Source: Acidobacteriota bacterium
Lineage (GTDB): Bacteria > Acidobacteriota > Vicinamibacteria > Marinacidobacterales > Marinacidobacteraceae
DNA: 38,928 bases
Assembly (NCBI GenBank): GCA_022826195.1
Contig: JAJDVI010000027.1
Location: forward strand, 1-38,928
Direction: 5' to 3'
Shown here: positions 12,795 to 22,084 of the stretch, in pieces
Position numbering within the stretch: position 1 is the first letter of the stretch
How the letters are laid out: each line of letters begins with the position of its first letter
Notes under the pieces: generated by a model
The model's database searches: none
What the model saw: only the letters and a program-made list of their open reading frames with translations
What the model was told of the DNA's origin: nothing
Position numbers and translations under genes: made by a program

Positions 12795-14855
12795 CTACGG
12801 CTGTGAATCCGCGCTTGCCGAGCCTCCGGTGACGTGGTCCCACAACTTGAGAGCGTGGCGGGTGAGCGCGGGCAGGTCTTCGCCGAGCAGGTATCCGGCC
12901 TCGATCAGCTCCAGCGCGGCTTCGGTGAACTGCCCGAGGTAGTCCTCCCGGCTCGCATAGCGGTCCATGACGGACTTCCGCGGGTCTCCGGCGGCCTGCG
13001 CCGCCGCGGCGTCCTTCGGGAACGGCAGGAAGGAACCCACCATGCTCGAGATCTCATCCGGGGGTCCGGCCTCCGCGTTGAAGAGGTTCCAGCCCGTATA
13101 GGTCGCGAGCGGAACCGTGACCTCGGGCATCCGGATGCCGGCGACTTCGTTCCCGTCTTCGTCCACGGACGAGACCCGGATCGGGAACCGGTTGCCGATG
13201 GCCGGCGGTTCCTGGGTCACCACGCCCTTCGCCAGGAAGTCGGGGCCGTAGTCCGCGCGGTAGGCGTAGTGGACGCGGTCCGAGAACTCCACCCCGGGGA
13301 TGTCCGGGAATCCGAGGTTCTCGGCCGCGACCGCGGTGCCGTCCTCGATGCTCGGGTACTGGCTCGGCGGCGGCGACCCGCCTTCACGGGTCCAGCGGTC
13401 CATGGCGAGCAGCAGCGCCCGCTGTCCCCAGCGGAAGTTGTTCGGGTTGGCGCGCTGCTGTCCGATCGTCACGCTCGGAGGGAAGCCCGCGGGGCCGTGC
13501 TGGGTGCCGGCGTACATGTAGACGCGGACGTGGTCCGGGACGCGCGCGTCCTCGCTGGCGTCGATCGTGGTGTGGATGAGGCTCGCGGCGCGGCCCCAGT
13601 ACTCGTACGAGGAGTTCGTGTAGAAGACCCGCGGATAGAACGCCTCGCGCTGCCGGGTCAGCAGCCCCAGGGTGAGTCCGGTTTCCGGATCCGTCTGTTC
13701 CACGTCGGTGAACGGGAAGATGTCCGTCGGGTGGAACATGTTCATGTAGGGATGCGCGTCCCGGGAGGCCTGCGCGAAGCGGTGGTTGAAGCTGCCGCGG
13801 CCGCCGCCCGCCACGTCGGAGATGACGCCGTCGAGCACCCGGCGGCCCTTCTCGTCGCCGTTGAACCCGTAGAACATGAAAGTGCGCAGGAAGCGTCCGC
13901 TCTGCGAGATCCCGAAGCTGATGGCGCTCGTGATGTCGCCCCGGGCAATTCCGAGTTCCTCGGATCCGTCGTGACGGAGCAGGGTCACGAAGTCCCGGAT
14001 GCCGGCCGGCCCGAGCCCCACCAGCGGCGGGTTGTGGGAGCGGTACACGACCTCGTAGATCCGGTGCGGCTGGAAACCGCCCTCGAGGTAGACGGCGCCG
14101 TCGTCGGATACCACCGAGCCGTTCTCGATCCGCCCGAAGCCCCACTGGTCGCGCGGAATGACTTCGCGCTCGTCCTCGACCCGGTGCCGCACCGTCAGCA
14201 CGTTCCCGGCATCGTCCGGGTCCTTGACCCGGTAGGGCCGGTGGTTGCGGTCGGCCAGCGTGTGGTGGCCGACCGCGCTCCGGACCACGAAGTCGGCCCG
14301 CACCAGACCCTCGATGGCGGAGCCGTCCGGGTTGGTCGCGATCGGCGGGTGCATGCGCATCCGGAGCGGGTCGTCGTCCGGCACGTCCCACTGCCAGCCC
14401 AGCCAGAGCAGCGTGAATCCGTGGCGCATCAGGAACCCGTCCCCGAAATGCGCCTCGGTCGTCGGAGCGAGGCTTCCCTCGGCCATGTTGAAGTAGCTGA
14501 GCATCCCCTTGCGCCCGCGGTTGTTCACCTCGTGCAGCAGGGTGCCGCGGCTCTTCTCCATGACCTTGGGGCGGACCAGGTGGAAGTCGGCGGACATCTC
14601 CACCTTCCCGTCGGCGTTCCGCGGCGCGAGGGCGATGTCGGTGACGATCCGGTTGGCGTCGTTCTCGGGATCGAAGGCGAAATGGACGACCCCGATGATC
14701 TGCTCGTAGGCGCCGGCCAGGCCGAAGTTCCTGCCTCCGAGCACGTCGGAGCGCTCGCGGATTTCGAACCCCACGACCTCGGCGGCGGCGGGAACCGAGA
14801 GCGCGGTCGCCAGACACAGGACCGCGATGACAGTGCGCGTGTTTCCTTTCGACAT
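12795..14855 (-). CDS. exported alpha/beta-hydrolase domain protein (Abhydrolase_10)
   Basis: A 686-aa protein with a signal peptide (TVIAVLCLATALSVPAAAE). The large body shows LLHEVNNRGRKGMLSYFN, LMRHGFTLLWLGWQWDVP, YEVVYRSHNPPLVGLGPAG and the nucleophile region ISFGISQSGRFLRTFMFYG (G-x-S-x-S-G), a pattern found in the alpha/beta-hydrolase domain family Pfam Abhydrolase_10. Members are periplasmic or secreted and of unknown substrate. ATG 14855 has GGAGG 8 nt upstream. It starts about 60 bp after the GNAT-like gene on the same strand and is followed at once by the AraC regulator. The catalytic Ser is visible; the Asp and His partners cannot be fixed by eye. Confidence 0.85.
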   Translation of the reverse strand: MSKGNTRTVIAVLCLATALSVPAAAEVVGFEIRERSDVLGGRNFGLAGAYEQIIGVVHFAFDPENDANRIVTDIALAPRNADGKVEMSADFHLVRPKVMEKSRGTLLHEVNNRGRKGMLSYFNMAEGSLAPTTEAHFGDGFLMRHGFTLLWLGWQWDVPDDDPLRMRMHPPIATNPDGSAIEGLVRADFVVRSAVGHHTLADRNHRPYRVKDPDDAGNVLTVRHRVEDEREVIPRDQWGFGRIENGSVVSDDGAVYLEGGFQPHRIYEVVYRSHNPPLVGLGPAGIRDFVTLLRHDGSEELGIARGDITSAISFGISQSGRFLRTFMFYGFNGDEKGRRVLDGVISDVAGGGRGSFNHRFAQASRDAHPYMNMFHPTDIFPFTDVEQTDPETGLTLGLLTRQREAFYPRVFYTNSSYEYWGRAASLIHTTIDASEDARVPDHVRVYMYAGTQHGPAGFPPSVTIGQQRANPNNFRWGQRALLLAMDRWTREGGSPPPSQYPSIEDGTAVAAENLGFPDIPGVEFSDRVHYAYRADYGPDFLAKGVVTQEPPAIGNRFPIRVSSVDEDGNEVAGIRMPEVTVPLATYTGWNLFNAEAGPPDEISSMVGSFLPFPKDAAAAQAAGDPRKSVMDRYASREDYLGQFTEAALELIEAGYLLGEDLPALTRHALKLWDHVTGGSASADSQP

Positions 14856-14916
14856 ACCCGAATCCTCCAGCAAGATTGAGGACGGCGAAGATACCGCAGC
14901 CTCGGGCGGCGGCTCT

Positions 14917-15516
14917 TCAGACTTCCAGGTAGCGGGCAAGCGACGCGCGGCGCGGACGACGCATCCCCCCGCCGAGCCGCTTCGACAGGTACACCTTGGA
15001 CTCGCCGTTGTCGATCGGATGCGGCTCGTACTTGACCACGTCGAAGTGCAGATGGGTCAGCGTGCTGCGCATCTCGTAGTAGCGGTTCTTGGTCTTGACC
15101 ACGATCTCCCGAAAGCCCTTCTCGATGGCCCATTCCTCCTGGAACTCGTCGAGAGCGCGGAAGTGCCCCTGGCCCCGCCAGTCGCTCCGCGTCCCGCCGA
15201 GCCAGGCGTAGAGGACCCGCTGCCCCGAGAACCGCACCGCTTCGCGCAGTCGTTCGACGAGGTCCGCCAGTTCCGGGTCGGTCTCCTCGTTGCGGATTTC
15301 GTGGGCCACCCGGTAGGAGACCGGGGCGAAGCGGGTGGGCTCTTCCGGCAGGCTCGCCTCCACCATGAAGATTCCGTGTTCGCGTCCCTCGAGGCGTTCG
15401 CGGATCTCCATCGCGGACTTCTTCCGGTCGAACTCGCCGAAGAACTCCTCGATGAACTGGATCTCGAGCGCGCCGTTCTCCAGCGGGTACTGGCGGATCC
15501 GGAAGGGCTGGTCCAT
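14917..15516 (-). CDS. GNAT-like acetyltransferase
   Basis: A 199-aa cytoplasmic protein. The region LYAWLGGTRSDWRGQGHFRAL, at about residues 103-123, matches the acetyl-CoA-binding signature (R-x-x-G-x-G/H) of GNAT proteins. It is followed by a helix (DEFQEEWAIEKGF) and a strand (IVVKTKNRYYEMRSTLTHL). ATG 15516 lies 11 bp after the enolase stop, so the two are cotranscribed. The acceptor is unknown. The last 15 residues are basic. The Q/R-x-x-G motif is somewhat degenerate (RGQGHF), so an inactive fold is possible. Confidence 0.7.
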   Translation of the reverse strand: MDQPFRIRQYPLENGALEIQFIEEFFGEFDRKKSAMEIRERLEGREHGIFMVEASLPEEPTRFAPVSYRVAHEIRNEETDPELADLVERLREAVRFSGQRVLYAWLGGTRSDWRGQGHFRALDEFQEEWAIEKGFREIVVKTKNRYYEMRSTLTHLHFDVVKYEPHPIDNGESKVYLSKRLGGGMRRPRRASLARYLEV

Positions 15517-15527
15517 GGAGAGGCCGG

Positions 15528-16829
15528 CTACCGCGCGCCGGGATGCGGCCACAGGCGTCCGCGTTCTTCCAGCTCCTCTTCGATGCGGAGGAGCTCGTTG
15601 TACTTGGCGACCCGTTCCCCGCGGCAGGGAGCTCCGGCCTTGATCTGCCCGGCCCCGGTGGCGACGGCAAGGTGGGAGATCGCGGTGTCCGGGGTCTCGC
15701 CCGACCGGTGGCTCAGCATGGCGCCGAAACCGGCCCGGAGCGCCGCCTGGACGACCTGCACCGTCTCGGTCAGGGTGCCCACCTGGTTGGGCTTGATGAG
15801 GATGGCGTTGGCGGCCCTCTCTCGAATCCCCCGCTGCAGCCGGTCTTCCTGGGTGACGAAGAGGTCGTCCCCCACCAGTTGCATGCGGTCCCCCAATGTC
15901 GCGGTCAGCTCCGCCCAGCCCTCCCAGTCGTCCTCGGCGAGTCCGTCCTCGATGGAGAGCAGGGCTGGAAACCGGTCCAGCCAGGTGGCGTAGGTCTCGA
16001 TCATCGCGGAAGCCGGCTGCGCCGCGCCGTCCGCGGAAAAGCGGTAGCCGTTCTCGTCGGCGAACTCGGTGGCGGCCACGTCGAGGGCCAGTCCCATCTG
16101 TTCCCCGGGGACGAAGCCGGCGCTCTCGACAGCCTCCGTCAACAGCTCCAGCGCCTCGCCCCCGTCGGTCAGCGCGGGCGCGAACCCGCCTTCGTCGCCT
16201 ACTGCCGTCGAGTGGCCGCGCTTGCCCAGCACGTCGCGCAGTTCGTGGTAGACGGCGACTCCGGCCTGGAGCGCGTCCGAAAAGCGGTCGAAGCCCAGCG
16301 GGGCCACCATGAACTCCTGGACCAGCAGGGCGTTGTCGGCGTGCGCGCCGCCGTTCAGCACGTTGAAGTAGGGAACCGGCAGGGTGTCGGCGATCGCGCC
16401 GCCGAGGGACCGGTAGAGCGGCTGGCCCGCGGCCGCGGCCGCCGCCCGGGCGCTCGCGAGCGACACGGCCAGGATTGCGTTCGCCCCGAGCCGCGACCGA
16501 TCTCCGGAACCGTCGAGCTCGATCATCAGCCGGTCCACGGTCGCCTGGTCCGCGGCGTCCTCGCCGGCGAGTTCCGGGCCGATCTGCTCCTCGATGGCGC
16601 CGATCGCCCCGAGCACGCCGCGTCCGCGGTAACGCCCTTCGTCCCGGTCCCGGCGTTCGACGGCTTCGTGCCGTCCGGTCGAGGCGCCGGAGGGCACCGC
16701 GGCCCGTCCCGTGGCCCCCCCGGCGAGCCACACCTCGGCTTCCACGGTCGGGTTTCCGCGCGAGTCGAGGATCTCCCGGGCCGCGATCCGGTCGATCCAG
16801 GTGGCGCTCTCGTCCATCCGCCGCGTCAT
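15528..16829 (-). CDS. eno: enolase (phosphopyruvate hydratase)
   Basis: A 433-aa glycolytic enzyme converting 2-phosphoglycerate to phosphoenolpyruvate; cytoplasmic homodimer or octamer. Visible family blocks are REILDSRGNPTVEAEVWL, AAVPSGASTGRHEAVE, VPYFNVLNGGAHADN, the catalytic-acid region AVGDEGGFAP, the Mg2+ ligands in LSIEDGLAEDDW and VGDDLF, the catalytic Lys in ILIKPNQVGT, and SHRSGETPDTAISHLAVA. The C-terminal GQIKAGAPCRGERVAKYNEL keeps the fold signature. Length is standard. ATG 16829 is used; ATG 16817 is an alternative. The GNAT-like gene follows directly, an unusual partner. Confidence 0.96.
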   Translation of the reverse strand: MTRRMDESATWIDRIAAREILDSRGNPTVEAEVWLAGGATGRAAVPSGASTGRHEAVERRDRDEGRYRGRGVLGAIGAIEEQIGPELAGEDAADQATVDRLMIELDGSGDRSRLGANAILAVSLASARAAAAAAGQPLYRSLGGAIADTLPVPYFNVLNGGAHADNALLVQEFMVAPLGFDRFSDALQAGVAVYHELRDVLGKRGHSTAVGDEGGFAPALTDGGEALELLTEAVESAGFVPGEQMGLALDVAATEFADENGYRFSADGAAQPASAMIETYATWLDRFPALLSIEDGLAEDDWEGWAELTATLGDRMQLVGDDLFVTQEDRLQRGIRERAANAILIKPNQVGTLTETVQVVQAALRAGFGAMLSHRSGETPDTAISHLAVATGAGQIKAGAPCRGERVAKYNELLRIEEELEERGRLWPHPGAR

Positions 16830-17000
16830 GGGCCGACGTTCGCCGTCCCTGTTTCCGCGGCCGGGGCGCGGAGCGGCGCTCGCGGCATCCGGGGAAGACG
16901 GCGTTTGTCGGGCAACTTCATGACGTTACGAAACATAGCAGTCCATGGGCCCTTTCTCGGCCGACGGCGCGGGATTCGGCTGCCGTTTGACAAAGGGGGG

Positions 17001-18932
17001 GTGGCGCGATTGACTTACGAGCGTATGAATCCCCGGATTGTCGGCGGGCGAGGGCGTCTGGCCCTTTGCCTGAACGCGGGATTGCTGCTGGCGGCCCCCG
17101 CCCTCGCCGTCCCGGGTTCCGTCTTCGGGGAACCGCCCGCTGGCTGGGAGACGGGCGAGACCAGCGTGGCGGGCGCCGCGTCTGCCGGCGTCGTCGTCCT
17201 GGCGCAGATTTCCGGGGTGGTGGCCAGCGAGGACGGGAACCCGCTGCCGGGAGCCCTGGTTTCGGTCTTCGCAACGGACAGCGATGACGGCGCGGCGCGC
17301 TTCGCAGTCACCGATGAGGAAGGCCGGTTCGAAGTCGGCGAGGCGTCGCCCGGGCTCTACAGCCTGCGCGCCTACCTGGCGGGATTCCTCCCGTCGCCGC
17401 GCGCGCAGGTGCTGGTTCGCAGCGGTGCGTCGCTCGCGGACACGCTGCTGATCCAGATGGCCGCCATCGGGGCGGAACAGGGCACCGGCACGCTTTCGGA
17501 ACTCCGCTGGCTGCTGCAGCGCGGCGGGCGGAACGTCCTGAAGGACCGTCGCGCCGGAATCGATTTCGCGAATATCTGGGAGAACCCGTGGAACGACGGG
17601 TCCCGCTTCCCGGCGCTCGCTTCCCTCGAGGGCGAGTTCGGCTTCTTCGCGGCGTCGGGCAGCTCGCTCGGGCTCCCCGAGAGCCGGGCGGTGGATTCCG
17701 GGATCGCCTACACGCGATTTGAGCTGCCGTCCACGGCGCGCGGCAACTGGGAGGCGGAGGCCCGCCTCATGGAATCGGCCTTCGCGTCCTGGGCGGCGAA
17801 CCTCTCCTACACGATGGAGGAGTTCGACGGACACGAGTTCGCTGCCGGGATCGCCTACCAGCGGCACGTCTACGGCGACGCACCCGACTACCGCCCGCCG
17901 GCGGCGCCGATCCTCAATCTGGCGCTCCTGCAGGAACCGCAGGCCGAATGGGACGGCGCGGTGTTCGTCGCCGATGACTTCACGCTCGGGCGCGCCAGCC
18001 TGAGCACCGGACTGACCTATCGCCGCTTCTCCTACCTGACCGGGCACCGGGGTCTCGCGCCGCGGGCGGTCCTCGAGTACCGGGCCGCCGAGGACTGGAC
18101 GTTGATGGGCGGCGTGGCGGTCCGGGTGGACGGCCCGATCGGCGAGGACTCCGCGCTCTTGTCCCGGGTCGCGCACGGGGATCTGCTCGCGCTCGATCCG
18201 TCCTGGTTCGGCTCGGAGGCTGCCCAGCGGAATACCCGCTACCAGGCCGGCGTCCAGTTCGAGGCCTCTCCGAACCATGTCCTCGCGGCCCGGGTGTTCC
18301 GCGAGGTCACCACCGACCAGCTCCTGCGGACTTTCGAATCGGGCCCGGTTTCGGGAGGGCGTTTCGATGTCTCGAACGCCGGCGACTATTCCTCGACGGG
18401 GTTCGCTTTCGACTGGATTCGGGAGATGGGGCAGGTCACCCGGCGGCTCGATCTCGGCGGCCGGGTTTCCTGGCTGGTGGCGGCCGTCCGGAATCCGGGC
18501 GGCGACGCATCGCTCGAAGGACCCGCCGGTCCGCTGGGCTTTGTCGGCCCGGGTGGCCCGGACGTCACGAACGCGACTCGGTTCCTGTTGCCGGTCGGAG
18601 ACAGCGCCGTGGTCCATGACCTCTCGGCTGAGGTGGTGGCGCGGCTTCGTCCCTCGGGGACCCGTCTGGCGGCGGCGTACCGCGTGATCCGCCATCCCGG
18701 TCTGACACCGGCGCACCCGGCCCTCTCGGCCGCCGACGAGCACACGGCCCGGTTCGACGTGGAGCTGGTGCAGCTCATCCCCTTCGCCGACTGGAGCGGG
18801 ACCGAGTGGGAGCTTTCGCTCGCGGTTCGGGATCTCTTCTTCCGCGAGATGCTGGGACGGTCGCTGCTGGACGAGATCGCCGTGGCCCATGCGCCCCGGC
18901 GCGTCGTGGGCGGCCTCGCCGTCCGCTTCTAG
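17001..18932 (+). CDS. outer-membrane beta-barrel protein with carboxypeptidase regulatory-like domain, no plug
   Basis: About 643 aa. A signal peptide (LALCLNAGLLLAAPALAVPG) is followed, at about residues 70-150, by a carboxypeptidase regulatory-like domain (ISGVVASEDGNPLPGALVSV ... VTDEEGRFEVGEASPGLYSL). The remainder is a long run of alternating aromatic strands ending VVGGLAVRF, with the C-terminal aromatic residue expected of an outer-membrane barrel. No TonB plug domain is present, so this is a reduced SusC/TonB-like barrel or a structural porin. GTG 17001 follows an A3G7 stretch that could act as ribosome site; ATG 17025 is the alternative. The frame is open for 1.4 kb further upstream, but that part is antisense to eno. 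Divergent from eno, with a 171-bp shared upstream region. Function unknown. Confidence 0.7.
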   Translation: MARLTYERMNPRIVGGRGRLALCLNAGLLLAAPALAVPGSVFGEPPAGWETGETSVAGAASAGVVVLAQISGVVASEDGNPLPGALVSVFATDSDDGAARFAVTDEEGRFEVGEASPGLYSLRAYLAGFLPSPRAQVLVRSGASLADTLLIQMAAIGAEQGTGTLSELRWLLQRGGRNVLKDRRAGIDFANIWENPWNDGSRFPALASLEGEFGFFAASGSSLGLPESRAVDSGIAYTRFELPSTARGNWEAEARLMESAFASWAANLSYTMEEFDGHEFAAGIAYQRHVYGDAPDYRPPAAPILNLALLQEPQAEWDGAVFVADDFTLGRASLSTGLTYRRFSYLTGHRGLAPRAVLEYRAAEDWTLMGGVAVRVDGPIGEDSALLSRVAHGDLLALDPSWFGSEAAQRNTRYQAGVQFEASPNHVLAARVFREVTTDQLLRTFESGPVSGGRFDVSNAGDYSSTGFAFDWIREMGQVTRRLDLGGRVSWLVAAVRNPGGDASLEGPAGPLGFVGPGGPDVTNATRFLLPVGDSAVVHDLSAEVVARLRPSGTRLAAAYRVIRHPGLTPAHPALSAADEHTARFDVELVQLIPFADWSGTEWELSLAVRDLFFREMLGRSLLDEIAVAHAPRRVVGGLAVRF

Positions 18933-18948
18933 CCGCCGGACGGCAGAC

Positions 18949-18998
18949 CGGCTTGGAACGCCGGTCTCCAGACCGGCACCGCGGCGCTCCGCGCCGCG
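18949..18998 (+). repeat. 50-bp two-hairpin intergenic repeat, copy 2
   Basis: Starts CGGCTTGGAACGCCGGT. Hairpin 1 is GCCGGTCT-CC-AGACCGGC. Hairpin 2 is CGCGGCG-CTCCG-CGCCGCG. It begins 17 bp after the stop of the barrel gene, so it probably acts as its terminator or mRNA 3' stabiliser. Confidence 0.75.
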
Positions 18999-19156
18999 CA
19001 AGTCGTAGCGCCACCCGCGCTCACGGGACGTACGCCTCGGATCGCTGGCCCGCGGCCTGTCCGATCATCCAATTCATTGAATCTCCCGACGCCGATCCGT
19101 CACATTGGATAAGATGGCGGGTCCGGCAGTTCATCCACTGACCGGCGACTGACGGC

Positions 19157-22084
19157 ATGCCCCTCCTCCGCGGCGTCACCCGCTCCACCCTCGCCGTAGC
19201 CGCGACCGCGCTGCTGCTCGCTCTCGCGGTGACGAACGTCGCGCGCCAGGTGGTCTCCGGCGTCATGGACGACGGGGTGCTGTGGGGCGACGAGCTGGGC
19301 CGGGTGGTCGCCATGCGCGTGGAAGAAGGCGGGGCGGGGGACCGGGCCGGGATCGCGGTGGGTGACGCGCTGCAGGTCATCACCGACCGGAGCAGCGGCA
19401 CGACGATCGAGGTGGACAGCGCCGCCGATGTTCGCGCCGTGCTCGACGATGCTTCGGAAGGCTCGCGCCTGCGCTACGTCCTGATCCGGGAGGGGGAGCG
19501 CCGGGGAATGACCCTCTCCGTCGTGCCTCTCCCGACCGGGAACGTGTCGCTCTACCTGTTCCTGGCAGCAGTCGGGATCTTCGCTGGCGGGGTGGGCACC
19601 TTCGTCTACGCCTTCCGCCGGGGCGCTTCGGCGTCGGCCCACTTCTACGGGCTGTGTCTCCTGTGGTTGCTCGCGTTCTCTTTCTCGTTCACGGGAGAAC
19701 TGGATCTCTTCGATCACCTCTTCTTCTGGCTCGACCGGATCGGGGTGTTGTTCTTCCCACCGGTGTTCCTGCACTTCGCGCTCACCTTCCCGAACCGCAG
19801 CCGATTCCTGGAGCGGTGGCCCAGGCTGCTCCACTGGGCGTACGCGCCGTCCATCGCCCTGCTCGGGCTTTCGATCGGTTCCCGCATCCTCTACTTCTCC
19901 CCGTTCAGCCCGGGGGGCGGGGTCATCACCGGCAGCGAGTTCGTGGTGGACCGCCTCGAGCCCGTCCTGTGGGCGCTCTATTCCCTCGCCGCCTTCGCGG
20001 CGTTCGTGGACGCGTATCGCAACGCCGAAAGCGTCACGGTCTCGAAACAGCTCAAGTGGATCGTGTGGGGCACGGGAGCAGGCATGCTGCCGTTCGCGCT
20101 GATCTACGCGGTTCCCTATCTGGGCGGGCTGCCCACGACGCCGGAAATGGAGCTCTCCCTGGTGCCGGTGGTCCTGGTGCCGCTGTCCTTCGCGTACGCC
20201 ATCGTCAAGTACCGGCTGATGGACGTGGAGGTCCTGTTCAAGCGCGGGATCCTCTTGGCGTCGCTGATGCTGGGCATCGCCGCGATCTTCCTCGCGGCCT
20301 TCCTGGCGGGAACCACCTGGTTCGGGGGCGACGAGCACTCGCTGATCATCGCGGTGCTCTCGGCCATCGTGGCGGCGCTGGCGGTCCCCGCTTTCCGGAC
20401 CCGCACCGAACGCCTGATCGACCGGCTGTTCTACCGCGAGCACTACGACTTCCGCCGGGCGCTCGCCCGGCTGGCCGGCGAGATGAACTCCCAGCTCGAC
20501 CTGGTTCCGCTGGCGAACCGTCTGGTGGAGCGGATCGCCGAGACCTTCCGGATGCAGCGGGTGGCGCTGCTCACCGCCGTGCACGACACTGCCGTCCCGG
20601 AACTCAGGGTCGTGGCGGCGCACGGCCTCGACGACGCGGAGATCGCCGTTTCGGAGCGGTTCATCGCCGCCGCATCCGTGAGGAAGCGGTTGAGCGCCGG
20701 GGCGATCGCCCGCACCTACCAGATGCCGGCGCCGGTACGCGAGGGCGTCTGGGTACTGAACGCCGTCCCGTGCTTCGCGCGGGGCGAGGTGGTGGGCGCC
20801 TTCCTCCTGGGAGGGACCGTGGACGGCGAGGAACTCTCCTCCGAGGACCTGGACCTGCTCCGCACGGTGGCGGCGCAGGCGGCGACCGCCCTCGTGAACG
20901 CCCGCCTCTACAGCTCCCTCCAGGCCAAGCACGAGGAGGTGGTGGCGCTCCGGGAGCAGAGCGAGGACACGATCGAGTCGCTCGCCGCCGGCGTGGTGGT
21001 CCTCGATCTCAAGGGCCGGGTCGTCCGCTGGAACCGGTCCATGGAGCTCATCTACGGGCGGAGCCGCCACGAGGTCGCTCACTCCTCCTACGCGGCGGTC
21101 TTCCCGCGGAGCCTGCGCCAGGCGCTCGACGCGGGTCTTGGTGAGGGGTGGCTCTCCCGGAGCGAGGGGGGCGGAATCTCCCGGATGAACCTGAGGGCGG
21201 CCGATGGGCGGGACCGCGTCGTGAACGTCAAGGCCGCGCCGTTCATGTCGGGGGCGGGGCAGCGCCACGGCGCCATCCTCATCTTCGAGGACATCACCGA
21301 GCGCGTCGGGATGGAGAACGAGATGCAGCTCCGGGAGAAGATGAGTTCCCTCGGCGTCCTCGCGGCCGGTGTCGCGCACGAGGTGAACACGCCGCTTACC
21401 GGGATCTCCAGCTTCACCCAGATGCTCCAGGACCAGACCTCCCGGAACGACCCCCGCCGCCCGCTCCTCACCAAGATCGAGAAGCAGACGGAGCGCGCCT
21501 CGAAGATCGTCAATGGCCTGCTCAACTTCGCGCGGCACGGACAGACGGACTTCCAGATCGTGAACCTCAACCGGGTCCTGGGGGACGTGCTTTCCCTGCT
21601 CGACCATCAGTTGAAGAGTTCCCATATCCGCATCCGCAAGGAACTCGATCCGGGGCTTCCGCCGCTCCGGGGCGACGAGAACAAGCTCCAACAGGTCTTC
21701 GTGAATCTCGCGGTGAATGCCTTCGACGCCATGCCGGCGGGCGGCTGGCTCACGCTCACCACCCGCAGCGAGGGAGGGCAGGTGATCGCCGAAGTCGCCG
21801 ATACCGGCGAGGGCATCGCCCCCGAGGACATCCGGCGGATCTACGACCCCTTCTTCTCGACCCGCAAGAAGAGCGGCGGGAACGGTCTCGGGCTGTCGAT
21901 CAGCTACGGAATCGTCCAGGAACACGGCGGCGCCATGGAGGTCGAGAGCAACGTGAGCACCGGTACCCGTTTCCTGATCCGTTTCCCGGCGGCGGATGCG
22001 TCGGCTGACCGTCCGGCCGCCGGGGATTCGTCCGCGGCGGTTCCGAAGGCCGCCGGCTCGCGCGGCGCGGACGCCAGGTCATGA
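19157..22084 (+). CDS. membrane sensor histidine kinase (PDZ-like, 7TM-type, GAF, PAS, HisKA, HATPase)
   Basis: A 975-aa kinase. Residues 8-28 are a membrane helix, then an extracytoplasmic PDZ-like domain (about 40-125; GDRAGIAVGDALQVI). A block of membrane helices runs to about residue 400. Cytoplasmic GAF (about 440-590) and PAS (about 600-715) domains follow. The HisKA phospho-acceptor is His741 in GVAHEVNTPLTGISSF. The ATPase has NLAVNAFDAMP (N box), DTGEGIAPED (G1) and GGNGLGLSISYG (G2). The gene overlaps the response regulator by 4 bp (ATGA). The PDZ-like sensor may bind peptides or misfolded periplasmic or outer-membrane proteins; this is inference. Upstream, 18999-19156 shows no clear promoter. 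Confidence 0.93.
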   Translation: MPLLRGVTRSTLAVAATALLLALAVTNVARQVVSGVMDDGVLWGDELGRVVAMRVEEGGAGDRAGIAVGDALQVITDRSSGTTIEVDSAADVRAVLDDASEGSRLRYVLIREGERRGMTLSVVPLPTGNVSLYLFLAAVGIFAGGVGTFVYAFRRGASASAHFYGLCLLWLLAFSFSFTGELDLFDHLFFWLDRIGVLFFPPVFLHFALTFPNRSRFLERWPRLLHWAYAPSIALLGLSIGSRILYFSPFSPGGGVITGSEFVVDRLEPVLWALYSLAAFAAFVDAYRNAESVTVSKQLKWIVWGTGAGMLPFALIYAVPYLGGLPTTPEMELSLVPVVLVPLSFAYAIVKYRLMDVEVLFKRGILLASLMLGIAAIFLAAFLAGTTWFGGDEHSLIIAVLSAIVAALAVPAFRTRTERLIDRLFYREHYDFRRALARLAGEMNSQLDLVPLANRLVERIAETFRMQRVALLTAVHDTAVPELRVVAAHGLDDAEIAVSERFIAAASVRKRLSAGAIARTYQMPAPVREGVWVLNAVPCFARGEVVGAFLLGGTVDGEELSSEDLDLLRTVAAQAATALVNARLYSSLQAKHEEVVALREQSEDTIESLAAGVVVLDLKGRVVRWNRSMELIYGRSRHEVAHSSYAAVFPRSLRQALDAGLGEGWLSRSEGGGISRMNLRAADGRDRVVNVKAAPFMSGAGQRHGAILIFEDITERVGMENEMQLREKMSSLGVLAAGVAHEVNTPLTGISSFTQMLQDQTSRNDPRRPLLTKIEKQTERASKIVNGLLNFARHGQTDFQIVNLNRVLGDVLSLLDHQLKSSHIRIRKELDPGLPPLRGDENKLQQVFVNLAVNAFDAMPAGGWLTLTTRSEGGQVIAEVADTGEGIAPEDIRRIYDPFFSTRKKSGGNGLGLSISYGIVQEHGGAMEVESNVSTGTRFLIRFPAADASADRPAAGDSSAAVPKAAGSRGADARS

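Noticed and set aside
15528..15700. Enolase C-terminal motif GAPCRGER as a missing catalytic signature
   Set aside because: Enolases with GAPxRxER-type endings are known, for example in eukaryotes; catalytic residues are present.
15543..17000. Long plus-strand open frame continuous with the barrel gene
   Set aside because: It is antisense to enolase, with Arg/Gly/Pro-rich translation typical of shadow frames in high-GC DNA; the signal peptide places the true start near 17001-17025.
16800..17010. TTGACA at 16986-16991 as a promoter for the barrel gene
   Set aside because: No acceptable -10 box at the right distance; left unannotated.
19100..21925. 941-codon minus-strand frame opposite the histidine kinase
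   Set aside because: Shadow of the kinase; no start site, no domain, biased residues.
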